From Closterium sp. NIES-65 (Eukaryota; Streptophyta; Zygnematophyceae; Desmidiales; Closteriaceae): DNA of 64,000 bases. Below, piece by piece: positions 54,100 to 64,000 of the stretch. The first letter of the stretch is position 1; each line of letters opens with the position of its first letter. The DNA lies in NCBI GenBank assembly GCA_948144175.1, contig CANXME010001990.1, forward strand, positions 2,046,001 through 2,110,000. The letters are read 5' to 3'. A program made the position numbers and the translations under genes. The notes below the pieces were generated by a model. That model saw only the letters and a list, made by a program, of their open reading frames with translations, made no database searches and was not told the DNA's origin.

Positions 54100-54926
54100 C
54101 GACCCGTCGTGTCGCCCCTAGCGGCCCGTTGCGCCGCCCTTCCCCTAGCGGCTCCGCCGCCCTTCCCTAGCGGCCCCGCCGCCCTTCGATCGCGGCCCCG
54201 CCGCCCTCTGCTACGCGGCCCCACCGCCGCCCTTCGATCGCGGCCCCGCCGCCCCTGGCTACGCGGCCCCGCCGCCCTCTGCCACGCGGCCCCGCCACCC
54301 TCTGATACGCGGCCCCGCCGCCCTTCGATTGCGGCCCCGCCGCCCTCTACTACGCGGCCCCGCCGCCCTCTGCTACGCGGCCCCGCCGCCCTCTACTACG
54401 CGGCCCCGCCGCCCTCTGCTACGCGGCCCCGCCGCCCTCTGCTACGCGGCCCCGCCGCCCTTCGATCGCGGCCCCGCCGCCCTCTGCTACGCGGCCCCGC
54501 CGCCCTCTGCTACGCGGCCCCTCCGCCCTCTGCTACGCGGCCCCGCCGCCCTCTTCGGTCGCGGCCCCGCCGCCCTCTGCTACGCGGCCCCGCCGCCCTC
54601 TGCTACGCGGCCCCGCCGAGCCGCCCAGCATCAGCCGAGCCGCCCAGCAGCAGCCGAGCCGCCGCCGAGCCGCCGCCGCCTGAGCCGCCGCCCGGGCCAC
54701 CTGAGCCGCCGCCCGAGCCGCCGCTGAGCTGCGGCCGAGCCGCCGCCCGAGCAGCCCGAGCCGCCCGTGCCGCCCGAGCCGCCCGAGCCGCCCGAGCCGC
54801 CCGAGCCGCCCGAGCCGCCCGAGCCGCCCGAGCCGCCTGAGGAGCCGTGCTGCTGTTCCTGAGCTGTGTTCCTCTGCTGCTGACCTACCCGACTCTCCCA
54901 GCCCGGTGAGACTTTCAGCTGCTGCC
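54098..54926 (+). repeat. GC-rich repeat leader of element H
   Basis: A 23-bp array built on CTACGCGGCCCCGCCGCC (about 54,190-54,620) is followed by GAGCCGCCCAGCAGCAGCC-like sequence and a 9-bp CCGAGCCGC array (54,745-54,840) shared with G. The 23-bp unit rotates through all frames, which explains the long open frames on both strands here. Confidence 0.78.
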
Positions 54927-57900
54927 ATGGCCACCCCCAATGTTCTTACTTTTGACGCTGAGGGGAGGGCCATTGACTTTGCCGTCTGGATTGAAGACCT
55001 GCAGCTGTACTTACTGTGTGATGCGATAGATGAGGTCTCTCTCTTTGACTTTGTCTCTGGCGCTGTCCCTGCCCCACCTGCTGATGCTGACTCTGCCGTT
55101 CGCTCCAAGTGGGCGACCCGCGATGCTGCTGCACGTCTTGCTGTGCGTCGCCACCTCCCTTCCTCTGAGCGTGCCCACTTTAGTCAGTGCAAGACCGCTC
55201 AGGCCTTGTACGACGCTGTAGTTGCACGCTACTCCTCCCCTTCCTCCGCTACCCTTAGCCGCCTCATGCTACCGTTTCTCTTCCCTGACCTCGCTTCCTT
55301 TCCCACTGTCGCTGACCTCGTTACCCACCTCCGTGCTAGTGACACCCGCTACCGCGCTGCCCTTCCTGCTGAGTTCCGCGCTGCGAACCCTCCTCCCATG
55401 TACATCACTCTCTACTTTCTCGTCACCCGTCTCCCTGAGTCCCTTCGTGTCGTTAGGGACCAGTTTCTCTCTGTCTGTCCCACCACTCTCACTGTCGACC
55501 TCCTTGAGGAGTCCCTGCTAGCGGCTGAGAAGAGTATTGTCGCTGTAGGGGCCTCTCGGGGTGACCCTCGCACCCCCATCTTTGAGGGGTGTGGTCCTTC
55601 CCCCCTGCTGCCCTCTGTCGCCTCTGCCGCTGCGGCCGACCTCACTGGTTTTGAGTCGGTCGGCGCGGCGTCTGCCCCCAGCGGCAGACGCCGCTCTGGC
55701 AAGGGCAAGGGGGGCAAGGGAGCGGGTGGAGCTAGAGGGGGCGGTGGAGGAGGCGGTGGGGGTGGCGGGGGGAGTGGGGGTGGCGGTGGGGGTGGTGGCG
55801 GGAGTGGAGGTACTGGTGGCGGCGGTGGAGGCGGAGGTGGCGGCGGAGGTGGTAGCGGAGGAGGCGGTGGGAGCGGTGGGAGCGACGGTCCTGGTGGGGG
55901 AGGTGGAGGTGGAGACGGGGGTGGCGGTGGAGGCGGGGGTGGCGGTGGAGGCGGGGGTCGGAGTGGCTCGTCCCAGCGGAGCAGCTCTGGGGGTGGTCAG
56001 CGCCAGCAGCAGCAGCAGCAGCAGCAGCCGCAGCAGCAGCCACAGCAGCAGCAGCGCTCTCGCACCGTCCCCGCCCCTCAGCAGCTCCGTGAGTGGTACT
56101 TGCAGCGTCAGCGTGGTGGTGCGCTTGGTCCTTGCCCCTACGTTCTTCGCACCGGTGACCGTGCAGGGGAGAGGTGTGGAGGCGCCCACACAGCCCGCCG
56201 CTGCTTTGGCCGCCTGACTGACGCCTGGCGTCAGCAGTTTCCGGAGGCAGCTGAGATCCCCCGCTGGGGAGAGCTGTCTAGGGCTGGTGTAGCTATTTAT
56301 GATCTTGATTTTGATGATATTCTCTCTGCTATGTATGCTGCGATTGGTAGTGATGAGGATGACTGTTACCGGTGTTTCCCGCCCGACCCGGGCATTGGTA
56401 CTGCCGCGTCAGGTACTAGTGAGGCTGCTGCTCTAGGTGCCAGTGCGTCTGTGCTCTCAGGTGCTGGTGAGTCTGCCCTCTCAGGTACTGTGTCGGCTTC
56501 GGCCTCTCACACCTTCACCCTTGACTGTGGAGCGTCTCGCTCCTTCTTTAGGGACCGCACCACTCTCACGCCGCTGAGTCGGCCGGTTGCGGTGTCCCTG
56601 GCTGACCCCTCTGGGGGGCCTGTCCTGTCTCGCTTCTCCACTGTCCTCCCGTGTCCGGCGGCCCCCTCTGGTACCCTGACTGGTCTTTACCTCCCCTCGT
56701 TCTCGACGAACTTGGTGAGTGGTGCTGACCTCCAGGATGCGGGTGTCCACCAGTTCACCCCTGCTCGTCAGCGGGTGACCCACTGCACGGAGGCGGATAC
56801 AGGTCGCCACCTGGCTACGTTTACACGTCGGCTAGGGTCGAGCCTGTACACACTGACCACTGCTTCTCCTCCAGGTGCTGAGTCTGGTCAGGTGTTTGCT
56901 GCAGCGTCCAGGTCTGGTCCTGAGTCTGCCCCCTGCTCGTGCCGTCGTCTGTCTCACGAGACCCTCCTCTGGCACCACCGCCTTGTCCACCCCTCTCTGC
57001 TTCGGCTCAGAGGCATGGCCTCGCGAGTCCTTGTGTCTGGTCTTCCCCGGTCTCTCCCTCCACTTCCTCCGGGCCCTGGCCCCACCTGTGTCCCCTGTGT
57101 CGAGGGGCGCCAGCGTGCTGCCCCTCACTCCTCCCAGTTTCCTCCGACAGAGGCCCCGTTGCAGACGCTTCACATGGACGTGTGGGGCCCAGCCCGCGTC
57201 CGTGGACAGGGTCAGGAGCGCTACTTCCTGCTGGTGGTTGACGACTACTCGCGTTACACCACAGTCTTCCCCTTGCGCAGCAAGGGTGAGGTCACTGAGG
57301 TGTTGATCGACTGGATCCGCGCAGCTCGTCTCCAGCTTCGGAGGAGCTTTGGCTCTGACTTCCCTGTTTTGCGTCTGCACTCGGACAGAGGCGGAGAGTT
57401 CTCCTCCGGCCTCCTGAGTGCCTACTGACGTGCGCGAGGCATCCGTCAGACCTTCACGCTTCCGGACTCACCACAGCAGAATGGGATTGCTGAGCGCCGC
57501 ATTGGCATGGTCATGGACGTCGCTCGTACGTCTATGATGCATGCGGCTGCTCCCCATTTTCTGTGGCCGTTTGCGGTCAGTTACGCTGCGCACCAGATCA
57601 ACCTCCACCCCAGGGTCTCTCAACCGGAGACCTCCCCAGCCCTGCTGTGGACGGGGAAGGTTGGCGATGCGTCGGCGTTCCGGGTCTGGGGATCTCGGGC
57701 GTTTGTTCGCGACCTGTCTGCGGACAAGCTGTCCCCTCGTGCTTCTCCCTGCGTCTTCCTGGGGTTCCCCCCCGACGCCCCTGGGTGGCAGTTTTACCAC
57801 CCCTCCTCTCGACGTGTTCTGTCCTCCCAGGACGTCACGTCCGACGAGTCGGTACCCTACTACCGCCTCTTCCCCTACCGCACTTCGTCCCTCCCCCCGC

Positions 57901-60884
57901 CCCCGCTCTTCTTGGTACCAGGTCCCCCCCCGGTAGTCCCCCTCCCCCCTCAGGGTCCTGCCCCTTCAGGTGTGTCCCAGGTAGACGCGGTCGAGCCTGT
58001 CGAGGTCACTGGTGACTCTGGTGCTGCTGCGGGAGCTGAGCCTGGGGGTGCGGAGTCTGGGGGTGCTGAGCCTGGAGGTGCCGAGTCTGGGGGTGCTGAG
58101 CCTGGGGGTGCTGAGCCTGGAGGTGCCGAGTCTGGGGGTGCTGTGCCTGGGGGTGCTGAGCCTGGAGGTGCTGAGCCTGGGGGTGCTGAGCCTGGGGGTG
58201 CTGAGCCTGGGGGTGCTGTGCCTGGGGGTGCTGTGTCTAGGGGTGCTGAGCCTGGAGGTGCTGTGCCTGGGGGTGCTTCGTCTCGCCTGGAGCCACTCTC
58301 CCCACAGGAGCTGCGTGAGTGGTTTGCCAGGCGCTGGAGGCGTGCTGCTGGTGCTGGTGGTTCTTCGGCTGCAGAGGGTACTGCGGCTGCACGCCCCGCC
58401 GATGCTCGTACTGTGGGTGCTGGAGCTGCTGAGTCTGAGAGTTCTCCTGGAGCTGGTCCTGCTGAGGGAGTTGGCGCTGAGCCTGCCGTTGGCGGTCCGA
58501 CTGACAGTGCTCCTGGTGCTGCGGCTGGAGGTTCTGGAGCTTCTGGTGGTGCTGTTGGAGGTGCTGCTGGAGTGGGTGCACCTGCCAGGGCTGCTGGTGC
58601 TGTTCCTGCTGTTTCTAGCATCGCCGCACGGCCCCGACCGTACTTCGTTCCGCTCCTGCAGCAGGTTCTTGGTCTTACACCTCCTCCTCCTCCCTTAGAG
58701 GGTCCGGAGCCTGTCCGGTCACAGCCACAGCTACAGCCTGCCTCCCCTTTGCCTGCTCCTTCTCCCTACGCTGGTCCGACTGGAGGTCTTACTGAGCGTC
58801 GTGAGCCTGCGTCTCGTCCTGTGTCGCCTGTTCGTACTGAGCGCGCTAGTGGTCGCGGGTCGCGTCAGCGTCCTCCTCCTGTCCCTGGCACACACCGGAT
58901 GTCACTGCGTCCGTCCACTGCTCCTCTGCGTGCCCCTTTGCCTTCTCCTCCTGCTTCCTCTCTTCCTGCTCTTGCCGACCCGGAGTCGGACTCTCTTCGT
59001 GCTGCCAGTCCTACTGTCACGCGTCTCCTGGCTACTGCTGTCACTGACCCCTCCTTCGAGTCGTCTGCTGCGTCTGCCCTTGTCACTGAGCTTGTCGACT
59101 TTGCTGCGCGCTGTCGTCTAGACTACGCTGCTCGTCTTGTCACTGAGTCTGAGTCCGCCTGTCCTCCGTCCGTCGGGGGTGAGTGTGCCCTTGGCACGGA
59201 CGTCCTTGAGGACAGGCAGGAGGAGTTCCAGTGTCTGGCCGCCGCTTCACCTCGTCTCGCGTCCGTACTGCTAGCCCCTGAGGGAGACCCGGATGCACCA
59301 GACATCCCGACTCCGCGCTCTTACGCGGAGGCGATAGAGGGTCCCTACTCCTCTAAGTGGCAGGCAGCTATGGATGCAGAGATGGCTTCCTGGAAGTCCA
59401 CAGGCACCTACGTTGACGCTGTTCCCCCTCCTGGGGCGAACATCGTCAGTGGCATGTGGATTTTCAGGGTGAAGCGGCCGCCGGGTTCTCCGCCTGTCTT
59501 CAAGGCGCGCTACGTGGCTCGTGGCTTCAGTCAGCGGCAGGGGGTTGACTACTTTCAGACCTTCTCCCCCACCCCGAAGATGACCACTCTTCGGGTTCTG
59601 CTGCACGTTGCTGCTCACCGTGACTACGAGCTCCACTCTCTCGACTTCAGCACAGCTTTCTTGCAGGGCAGCCTGCACGAGGAGATCTGGCTGCGTCGCC
59701 CACCTGGCTTCACTGGGTCTTTCCCTCCTGGTACCTAGTGGAGTCTCCGGCGTCCAGTCTACGGTCTCCGCCAGGCGCCACGTGAGTGGCACGACACACT
59801 GAGGACTACGCTCGCGGCACTTGGGTTTGCTCCTTCCACTGCCGACCCGTCGCTGTTTCTGCGCACCGACACCTCTCTGCCGCCGTTCTACATCCTCGTG
59901 TACGTCGACGACTTGGTCTTTGCCACAGCTGACACTGCTGGACTCGCCTACGTGAAGTCCGAGCTGCAGAAGAGACACACGTGCACTGACCTGGGTGAAC
60001 TGCGCAGCTACCTTGGCTTGCAGATCACCCGGGACAGAGCACGCCGCACCATTACCCTGACTCAGTCACACATGGTGCAGCAGGTCCTTCAGCGCTTCGG
60101 CTTCACGTACTCCTCGCCTCAGGCCACTCCTCTGCCTACTCGCCACTCGCTCTCAGCTCTGCCTTCGGATGAGTCCGTAGAGTCAAGTGGCCCGTTTGCA
60201 GAGCTTGTTGGCTGCCTCATGTACCTGATGACCTGCACACGACCTGACCTCGCATACCCTCTTAGCATTCTTGCACGCTTTGTTGCTCCTGGGAGACACC
60301 GACCAGAGCACATGGCTGCAGCGAAGAGGGTGTTGCGCTACTTGTGCAGTACGTCGGGCATGGGGCTAGTGCTTGGAGGGCGCAGTCCATTGGTCCTCAC
60401 TGGGCACGCAGACGCTTCTTGGGCTGACGACCAGGCTACGCAGCGGTCGTCATAGGGTTACACCTTCAGCCTTGGTTCCGGCTCTGTCTCGTGGCGTGCT
60501 ACCCGCTCGTCTTCTGTTCTCGGCTCCAGTTGTGAGGCTGAGATCTACGCTGGGGCTATGGCTGCACAGGAGTTACGCTGGCTCACCTACCTGCTGACCG
60601 ACCTTGGAGAGCAGCCTCGTTCTCCTCCAGTCCTGTACGTAGACAACAAGGCCATGCTGGCCTTGTGTCGAGAGCAGCGACTGGAGCACAGAACGAAGCA
60701 CATTGCTCTTCGCTACTTTCTTGCTCGTGAGCTACAGCAGCGTGGACAGCTGCGACTTGCGTACGTGGCCTCTGAGGCCAACACTGCTGATGTCTTCACC
60801 AAGGCACTTGCGCCTTGTGATCATCAGCGTTGCTGCACGCAGTTGGGTCTTGTGCCTGTCTTGCCTCACTTGCTCTCCTCTTGA
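54927..60884 (+). pseudogene. Copia H gag-pol polyprotein with three in-frame stops
   Basis: Starts at ATG 54,927 with the same gag start as G, and stays in one frame for 1,986 codons to TGA 60,882. Domain order is as in G: gag with Gly-rich and Gln-rich tracts, Cys/His finger, protease, integrase, linker, RT with VYVDDLVF, RNase H. Stops are TGA 57,426-57,428 (codon 834, Cys in G), TAG 59,736-59,738 (codon 1,604, Gln in G) and TAG 60,453-60,455 (codon 1,843, Gln in G). The protease signature reads LDCGAS, not LDSGAS, a likely loss of activity. The linker has sixteen pentapeptides against eleven in G (58,030-58,285). Confidence 0.93.
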
Positions 60885-61081
60885 CCTTGCTTGTACCTTC
60901 GCATATATATACTCTTGCTCTTGTATATCTCTATATATGATCTTGCATGTGAACTGGCCTTGTGGCCTTTGAACTTGTTCTCGGAATGCGTGGTGACTTT
61001 GTGATCCACCCTGAGCTTTGCTTTGCTTTGCTTGACTGGTCTTGTGACCCCTTGTTCTCCCCCACTTTGCCTATGGGGGTG
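60885..61081 (+). other. 3' untranslated region and polypurine tract of H
   Basis: About 200 bp ending in TATGGGGGTG before the 3' LTR. It is closely similar to that of G. Confidence 0.7.
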
Positions 61082-61212
61082 TGTCAGAACATATAGCTTA
61101 CTTGTTTGTGTAGGCTATAGTGGGGTATCCCATAGGGGGTACAACACATTAGGGTTTCCTATTTGTATTCACTTCACTTCATAGTCATTCATTCTCGTTC
61201 TTTGTTTCCACA
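61082..61212 (+). repeat. 3' LTR of element H
   Basis: 131 bp, two differences from the 5' LTR (ACAAC versus AAAAC, and CACTT versus CATTT). The second target copy GCCCC follows. Confidence 0.94.
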
Positions 61213-61217
61213 GCCCC

Positions 61218-61521
61218 GACCGGCCCTCCTGCGCTCCCCCCTCTACGACCGAGCCGCACGGCGCGACCCGAACCGAACCGCGCGACCCAGCCGAGCCGCG
61301 CCGCCCCAGCCGAGCCGCGCCGCCCTAGCCGAGCCGCGCCGCCCTAGCCGAGCCGTGCCGCCCTAGCCGAGCCGCGCCGCCCTAGCCGAGCCGCGCCCTA
61401 CTTACCTGTGCACAGCACCACTACTTCTACTGCTACTGCTACTACTACTGCTACTGCTACTGCTACTACTACTGCTACTGCTACCACTGCTGCTACTGCT
61501 ACTGCTACTGCTACTTCAGCT
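61218..61521 (+). repeat. Leader repeats of element I, right part
   Basis: GAGCCGCGCCGCCCTAGCC units (about 61,270-61,400) are followed by a CTACTG/ACTACT trinucleotide-type array (61,415-61,515) that runs up to the gag ATG. The array is open in frame with gag and would add a Thr-Ala repeat if a start further upstream were used. Confidence 0.75.
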
Positions 61522-64000
61522 ATGGCTAGCCCTACAGTTCTCTCGTTCGATTCTGAGGGCCGCCTGATTAAGTTTGAGACCTGGCTCGAAGATCTGCACC
61601 TGTTCCTCCAACTCACTGCCAGAGAGGATGTCTCGCTGTACGATCACGCACTAGGCACAGTCCCTCCTCCTGCTACTACTACTGCTGCTACTGCTCGCTC
61701 ATAGTGGCAGACTCGCGATGCCCACGCCCGCTTTGCTATTCGCAACTCCCTGCCAGTAGACGAACGCGAGCACTTTGGCCAGCATCAGACTGCGCAGGCC
61801 CTGTACACTGCTGTAGTTGCGCGCTACTCCTCCCCGGCCTCAGCTGCACTAGGCCGCCTCTCGCTTCCCTACCTGTTCCCCGACCTGTCCGCCTTCGAGA
61901 CGGTCGCTGACCTCATCACTCACCTCCGCACTAGTGATGCCCGCTTCCGTGCAGCCATGCCCGCTGAGTTTCTTGCCTCCAACCCTCCCCCGCTCTGGCT
62001 CACTCTCTACCACCTAGTCACCCGCCTCCCTGACACTTTGCGTACAGTCAGGGACTACTTCCTAGCTCGCTGCCCCACTGAGCTCACCATTGCCGCCCTA
62101 GAGAAGGAACTACTTGCAGCTGAGAAGAGTATTGTAGCTGTAGGTGCCTCTCGTGGCGACCCCCGCACCCCTTTCTTCGAGGGGTGTTCCCCCTCCCCCC
62201 TCCTCCCCTCTGTCGCCTCTGCTGCTGCTGTCGACCTTCTTGGTGCTGAGCAGGTCGGCTCTGCGTCCGCTCCCAGCGGGCGCCGCAGCGGCAAGGGCAG
62301 GGGAGGCAAGGGCGGTGGGGGTGACGGCGGGGGAGGCGGTGGTGGGGGTGGTGGCGGCGGTGGGGGTGGTGGCGGGGCTGGAGGGGTTAGTGGCAGCGGT
62401 GGGGGTGGTGGAGGCAGCGGCGGCGGCGGTGGCCAGGGTGGGGGCGGTGGTGGTGGCGGCAGTGGACGTGGCGGCGGCAGGGGCGGTGGTGGTCGTGGTG
62501 GAGGCGGCGGTGGTGGTCGTGGAGGCTCTGGCACTGGCCAGAGTGCGCAGCACCCTCAGTCCTCCCAGGAGCTTCGTGAGTGGTACTTACAGCACGGGGG
62601 TGGGGGGGGTAGCCTTAGCTGCACGTACGTCATCCGCACTGGTCGCCGCAAGGGACAGACGTGCGGGAGGGCGCACACCGCGCAGCGCTGCTTCTCTCGC
62701 CTAGATGACGCTTGGCGTGCTCAGTTTCCTGACGCTCCTGAGCTCCCTCAGTGGGCTGATCTCCTCAAGAAGGATATCGATATCTATGCTCTTGATTTTG
62801 ATGTTATTCTCAAAGCAATGTATGCATTGACTATTAGTGGAGAGGAGGACCAGTACCTGAGTGTTCCGCCTGACCCAGGCATCCGCACCAGTGAGGCTGC
62901 CGCCCTAGGTGCTTGCGTGTCTGCTGCCCCAGGTGCTGGTGAGGCTACTGCTCTAGGTGCTTGTGTGTCCGCCACCCCAGGTACTACTGAGTCCACTGAG
63001 GCACTGCACACCTTCACTCTAGACTCAGGCGCTTCGCGCTGTTTCTTTCGTGACCGCACTGCTCTTGAGCCCCTTGCTCGACCAGTCGCTGTCTCGCTCG
63101 CTGACCCCTCTGGGGGTCCGGTCATTGCGACCTCCTCCACCCTCCTTCCTTGTCCTGCTGTCCCGTCGGGCACACTGTCAGGTCTTCACCTCCCCTCGTT
63201 CTCTACGAACTTGGTCGCGGGTTGTGCGCTTCGGGATGGGGGTGTTCACCAGTTCACCCCTGCCTACGAGCGCGTCACACACTGCACGTGTGCTCGGACG
63301 GGCCGTCACCTGGCTACCTTCACTCGGCACCCGGGGTCGGACCTGTACACACTGACCACTAAGTCCCCTCAGGTAGCGGCGTCTGCGTCTGCGTCAGGTC
63401 AGCTGTCTGCCCCCTGCTCGTGTCGCTCTCTAGCGCACAAGACTGTCCTCTGGCACCACCGACTTGGTCACCCGTCAGTGCAACGCCTTCGGGGCATGCA
63501 CGCCCGGTACCTTGTCTCTGGTCTTCCTCGGGTTCTCCCTCCCCTCCCACCCTCCCTTGCTCCTCCTTGTCTTCCCTGTGTCGAGGGGCGGCAGCGCGCT
63601 GCCCCTCACTCCTCCTCGTTCCCCCCGACGACTGCTCCTTTGCAGACGCTCCACATGGACGTGTGGGGCCCAGCCCGCGTCCGTGGTCAGGGCCAGGAGA
63701 GGTACTTCTTGATCGTTGTTGACGACTACTCGCGCTACACCACGGTCTTCCCCTTGCGCGCCAAGGGTGAAGTCCCTGATGTCCTGATCCCTTAGATCAG
63801 CAGAGCACGTCTTCAGCTGCGAGAGCGTTTTCGCTCGGAGTTTCCTGTCCTGCGCTTGCACTCTGACAAAGGTGGCGAGTTCTCCTCCGACCTCTTGGTA
63901 GCCTACTGTGCTGAGCACGGCATTCGCCAGTCGTTCACACTTCCGGCCTCTCCACAGCAGAATGGGGTTGCTGAGCGCCGCATTGGCCTGGTCATGGAAG
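61522..64000 (+). pseudogene. Copia I gag, protease and integrase, truncated by window
   Basis: ATG 61,522 opens MASPTVLSFDSEGRLIKFET, the gag start of this family. Gag continues to a Gly-rich tract (about 62,310-62,540) and a Cys/His finger (CTYVIRTGRRKGQTC). Protease has FTLDSGASRCFF (about 63,015). The integrase zinc region and core follow (HMDVWGPARV, LHSDKGGEFSS, NGVAERR) to the window edge, with all three catalytic acids seen. In-frame TAG stops lie at 61,702-61,704 (Lys in G) and 63,793-63,795 (Trp in G). Otherwise the frame is continuous, so the decay is light. Confidence 0.9.

Larger units (their letters stand above)
53856..61212 (+). mobile_element. Copia element H, full length with three stops
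   Basis: 131-bp LTRs (53,856-53,986 and 61,082-61,212) differ at two sites. The target GCCCC is at 53,851-53,855 and 61,213-61,217. The primer-binding site is TGGAATCAGAGCAG (53,987). It is a close relative of G, matching it throughout pol and the 3' end, but with its own leader repeats and a longer pentapeptide linker. It split element I within its leader, so it is the younger of the two. Confidence 0.94.
53313..64000 (+). mobile_element. Copia element I, split by H, runs off window
   Basis: The 5' LTR is 53,313-53,448 (136 bp, TGTCAAACAT to TTCTGACA), with a primer-binding site TGGTATTACGAGCC at 53,449. The leader of GGCCCCGCGCTAGCC-type repeats is interrupted by H at 53,856 and resumes at 61,213. 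Gag-pol begins at 61,522 and is still in integrase at the window end. The left flank CTTAT (53,308-53,312) would be its target site if it is repeated beyond the window. Confidence 0.88.

Noticed and set aside
54109-54840. Ala-Pro-Arg rich 243-codon open frame
   Set aside because: It lies in the leader of H, and the 23-bp unit shifts frame at each repeat. The gag start at 54,927 is clear from comparison with G and I.
38172-60455. TAG recoded as glutamine in this organism
   Set aside because: Element F has a full-length pol without any internal TAG, and other stops in the same elements are at Arg, Cys, Lys and Trp positions. Deamination at CHG sites explains the bias more simply, though host genes should be checked.

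Overview
The window is about 64 kb of GC-rich plant-lineage nuclear DNA, almost entirely LTR retrotransposons stacked inside one another. Ty1/copia polyproteins, Ty3/gypsy elements with a chromodomain, and an intron-containing gene for a malectin-like secreted or membrane protein point to a streptophyte: a charophyte alga (a zygnematophyte such as Closterium would fit) or an early land plant. This placement is inferred from gene content, not proven. I recognised no tRNA, rRNA, CRISPR or bacterial operon.

Layout. (1) 1-11,499, minus strand: decayed copia element A, interrupted at 3,338-9,100 by a second copia family, element B, with a GTAGC target duplication. (2) 11,500-18,417, minus: copia element C, whose 3' end is fused head-to-tail to truncated A. 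(3) 18,418-22,545, plus: decayed gypsy chromovirus D1. (4) 22,546-23,800: antisense copia fragment J. (5) 23,800-26,580, plus: gypsy copy D2 with a rearranged copia piece K inside it. (6) The D2 LTR (from 26,411) is split twice. Element E, a short-LTR copia derivative without pol, sits at 26,581-33,917 and is itself split by F (27,979-33,788), a coding-competent copia element. Element G, a full-length copia, sits at 33,974-41,516. The LTR tail resumes at 41,517. (7) 41,952-42,668: a MITE with 27-bp terminal inverted repeats, next to another gypsy remnant. (8) 43,218-47,339, minus: the malectin-like gene, the only plausible host gene. (9) 49,277-51,757, plus: a spliced, decayed gene related to hAT transposases. 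(10) 53,313-64,000, plus: copia element I, running off the window, with full-length copia H inserted in its leader at 53,856-61,212.

Insertion order can be read directly, because five elements have matching 5-bp target duplications: B GTAGC, E ACCTG, F GTGTC, G CATCG and H GCCCC. Elements A, C, E, G, H, I and K share a very short LTR of about 128-136 bp with a conserved core that in most copies carries a telo-box-like AGGGTT(T). F alone has an uninterrupted gag-pol frame. In G and H, in-frame stops mostly replace CAG (Gln) by TAG, as expected from deamination of methylated cytosine at CHG sites. Elements that lack pol or carry stops (E, G, H) would need enzymes from intact relatives to move. 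F is a separate family and may not serve the short-LTR group.
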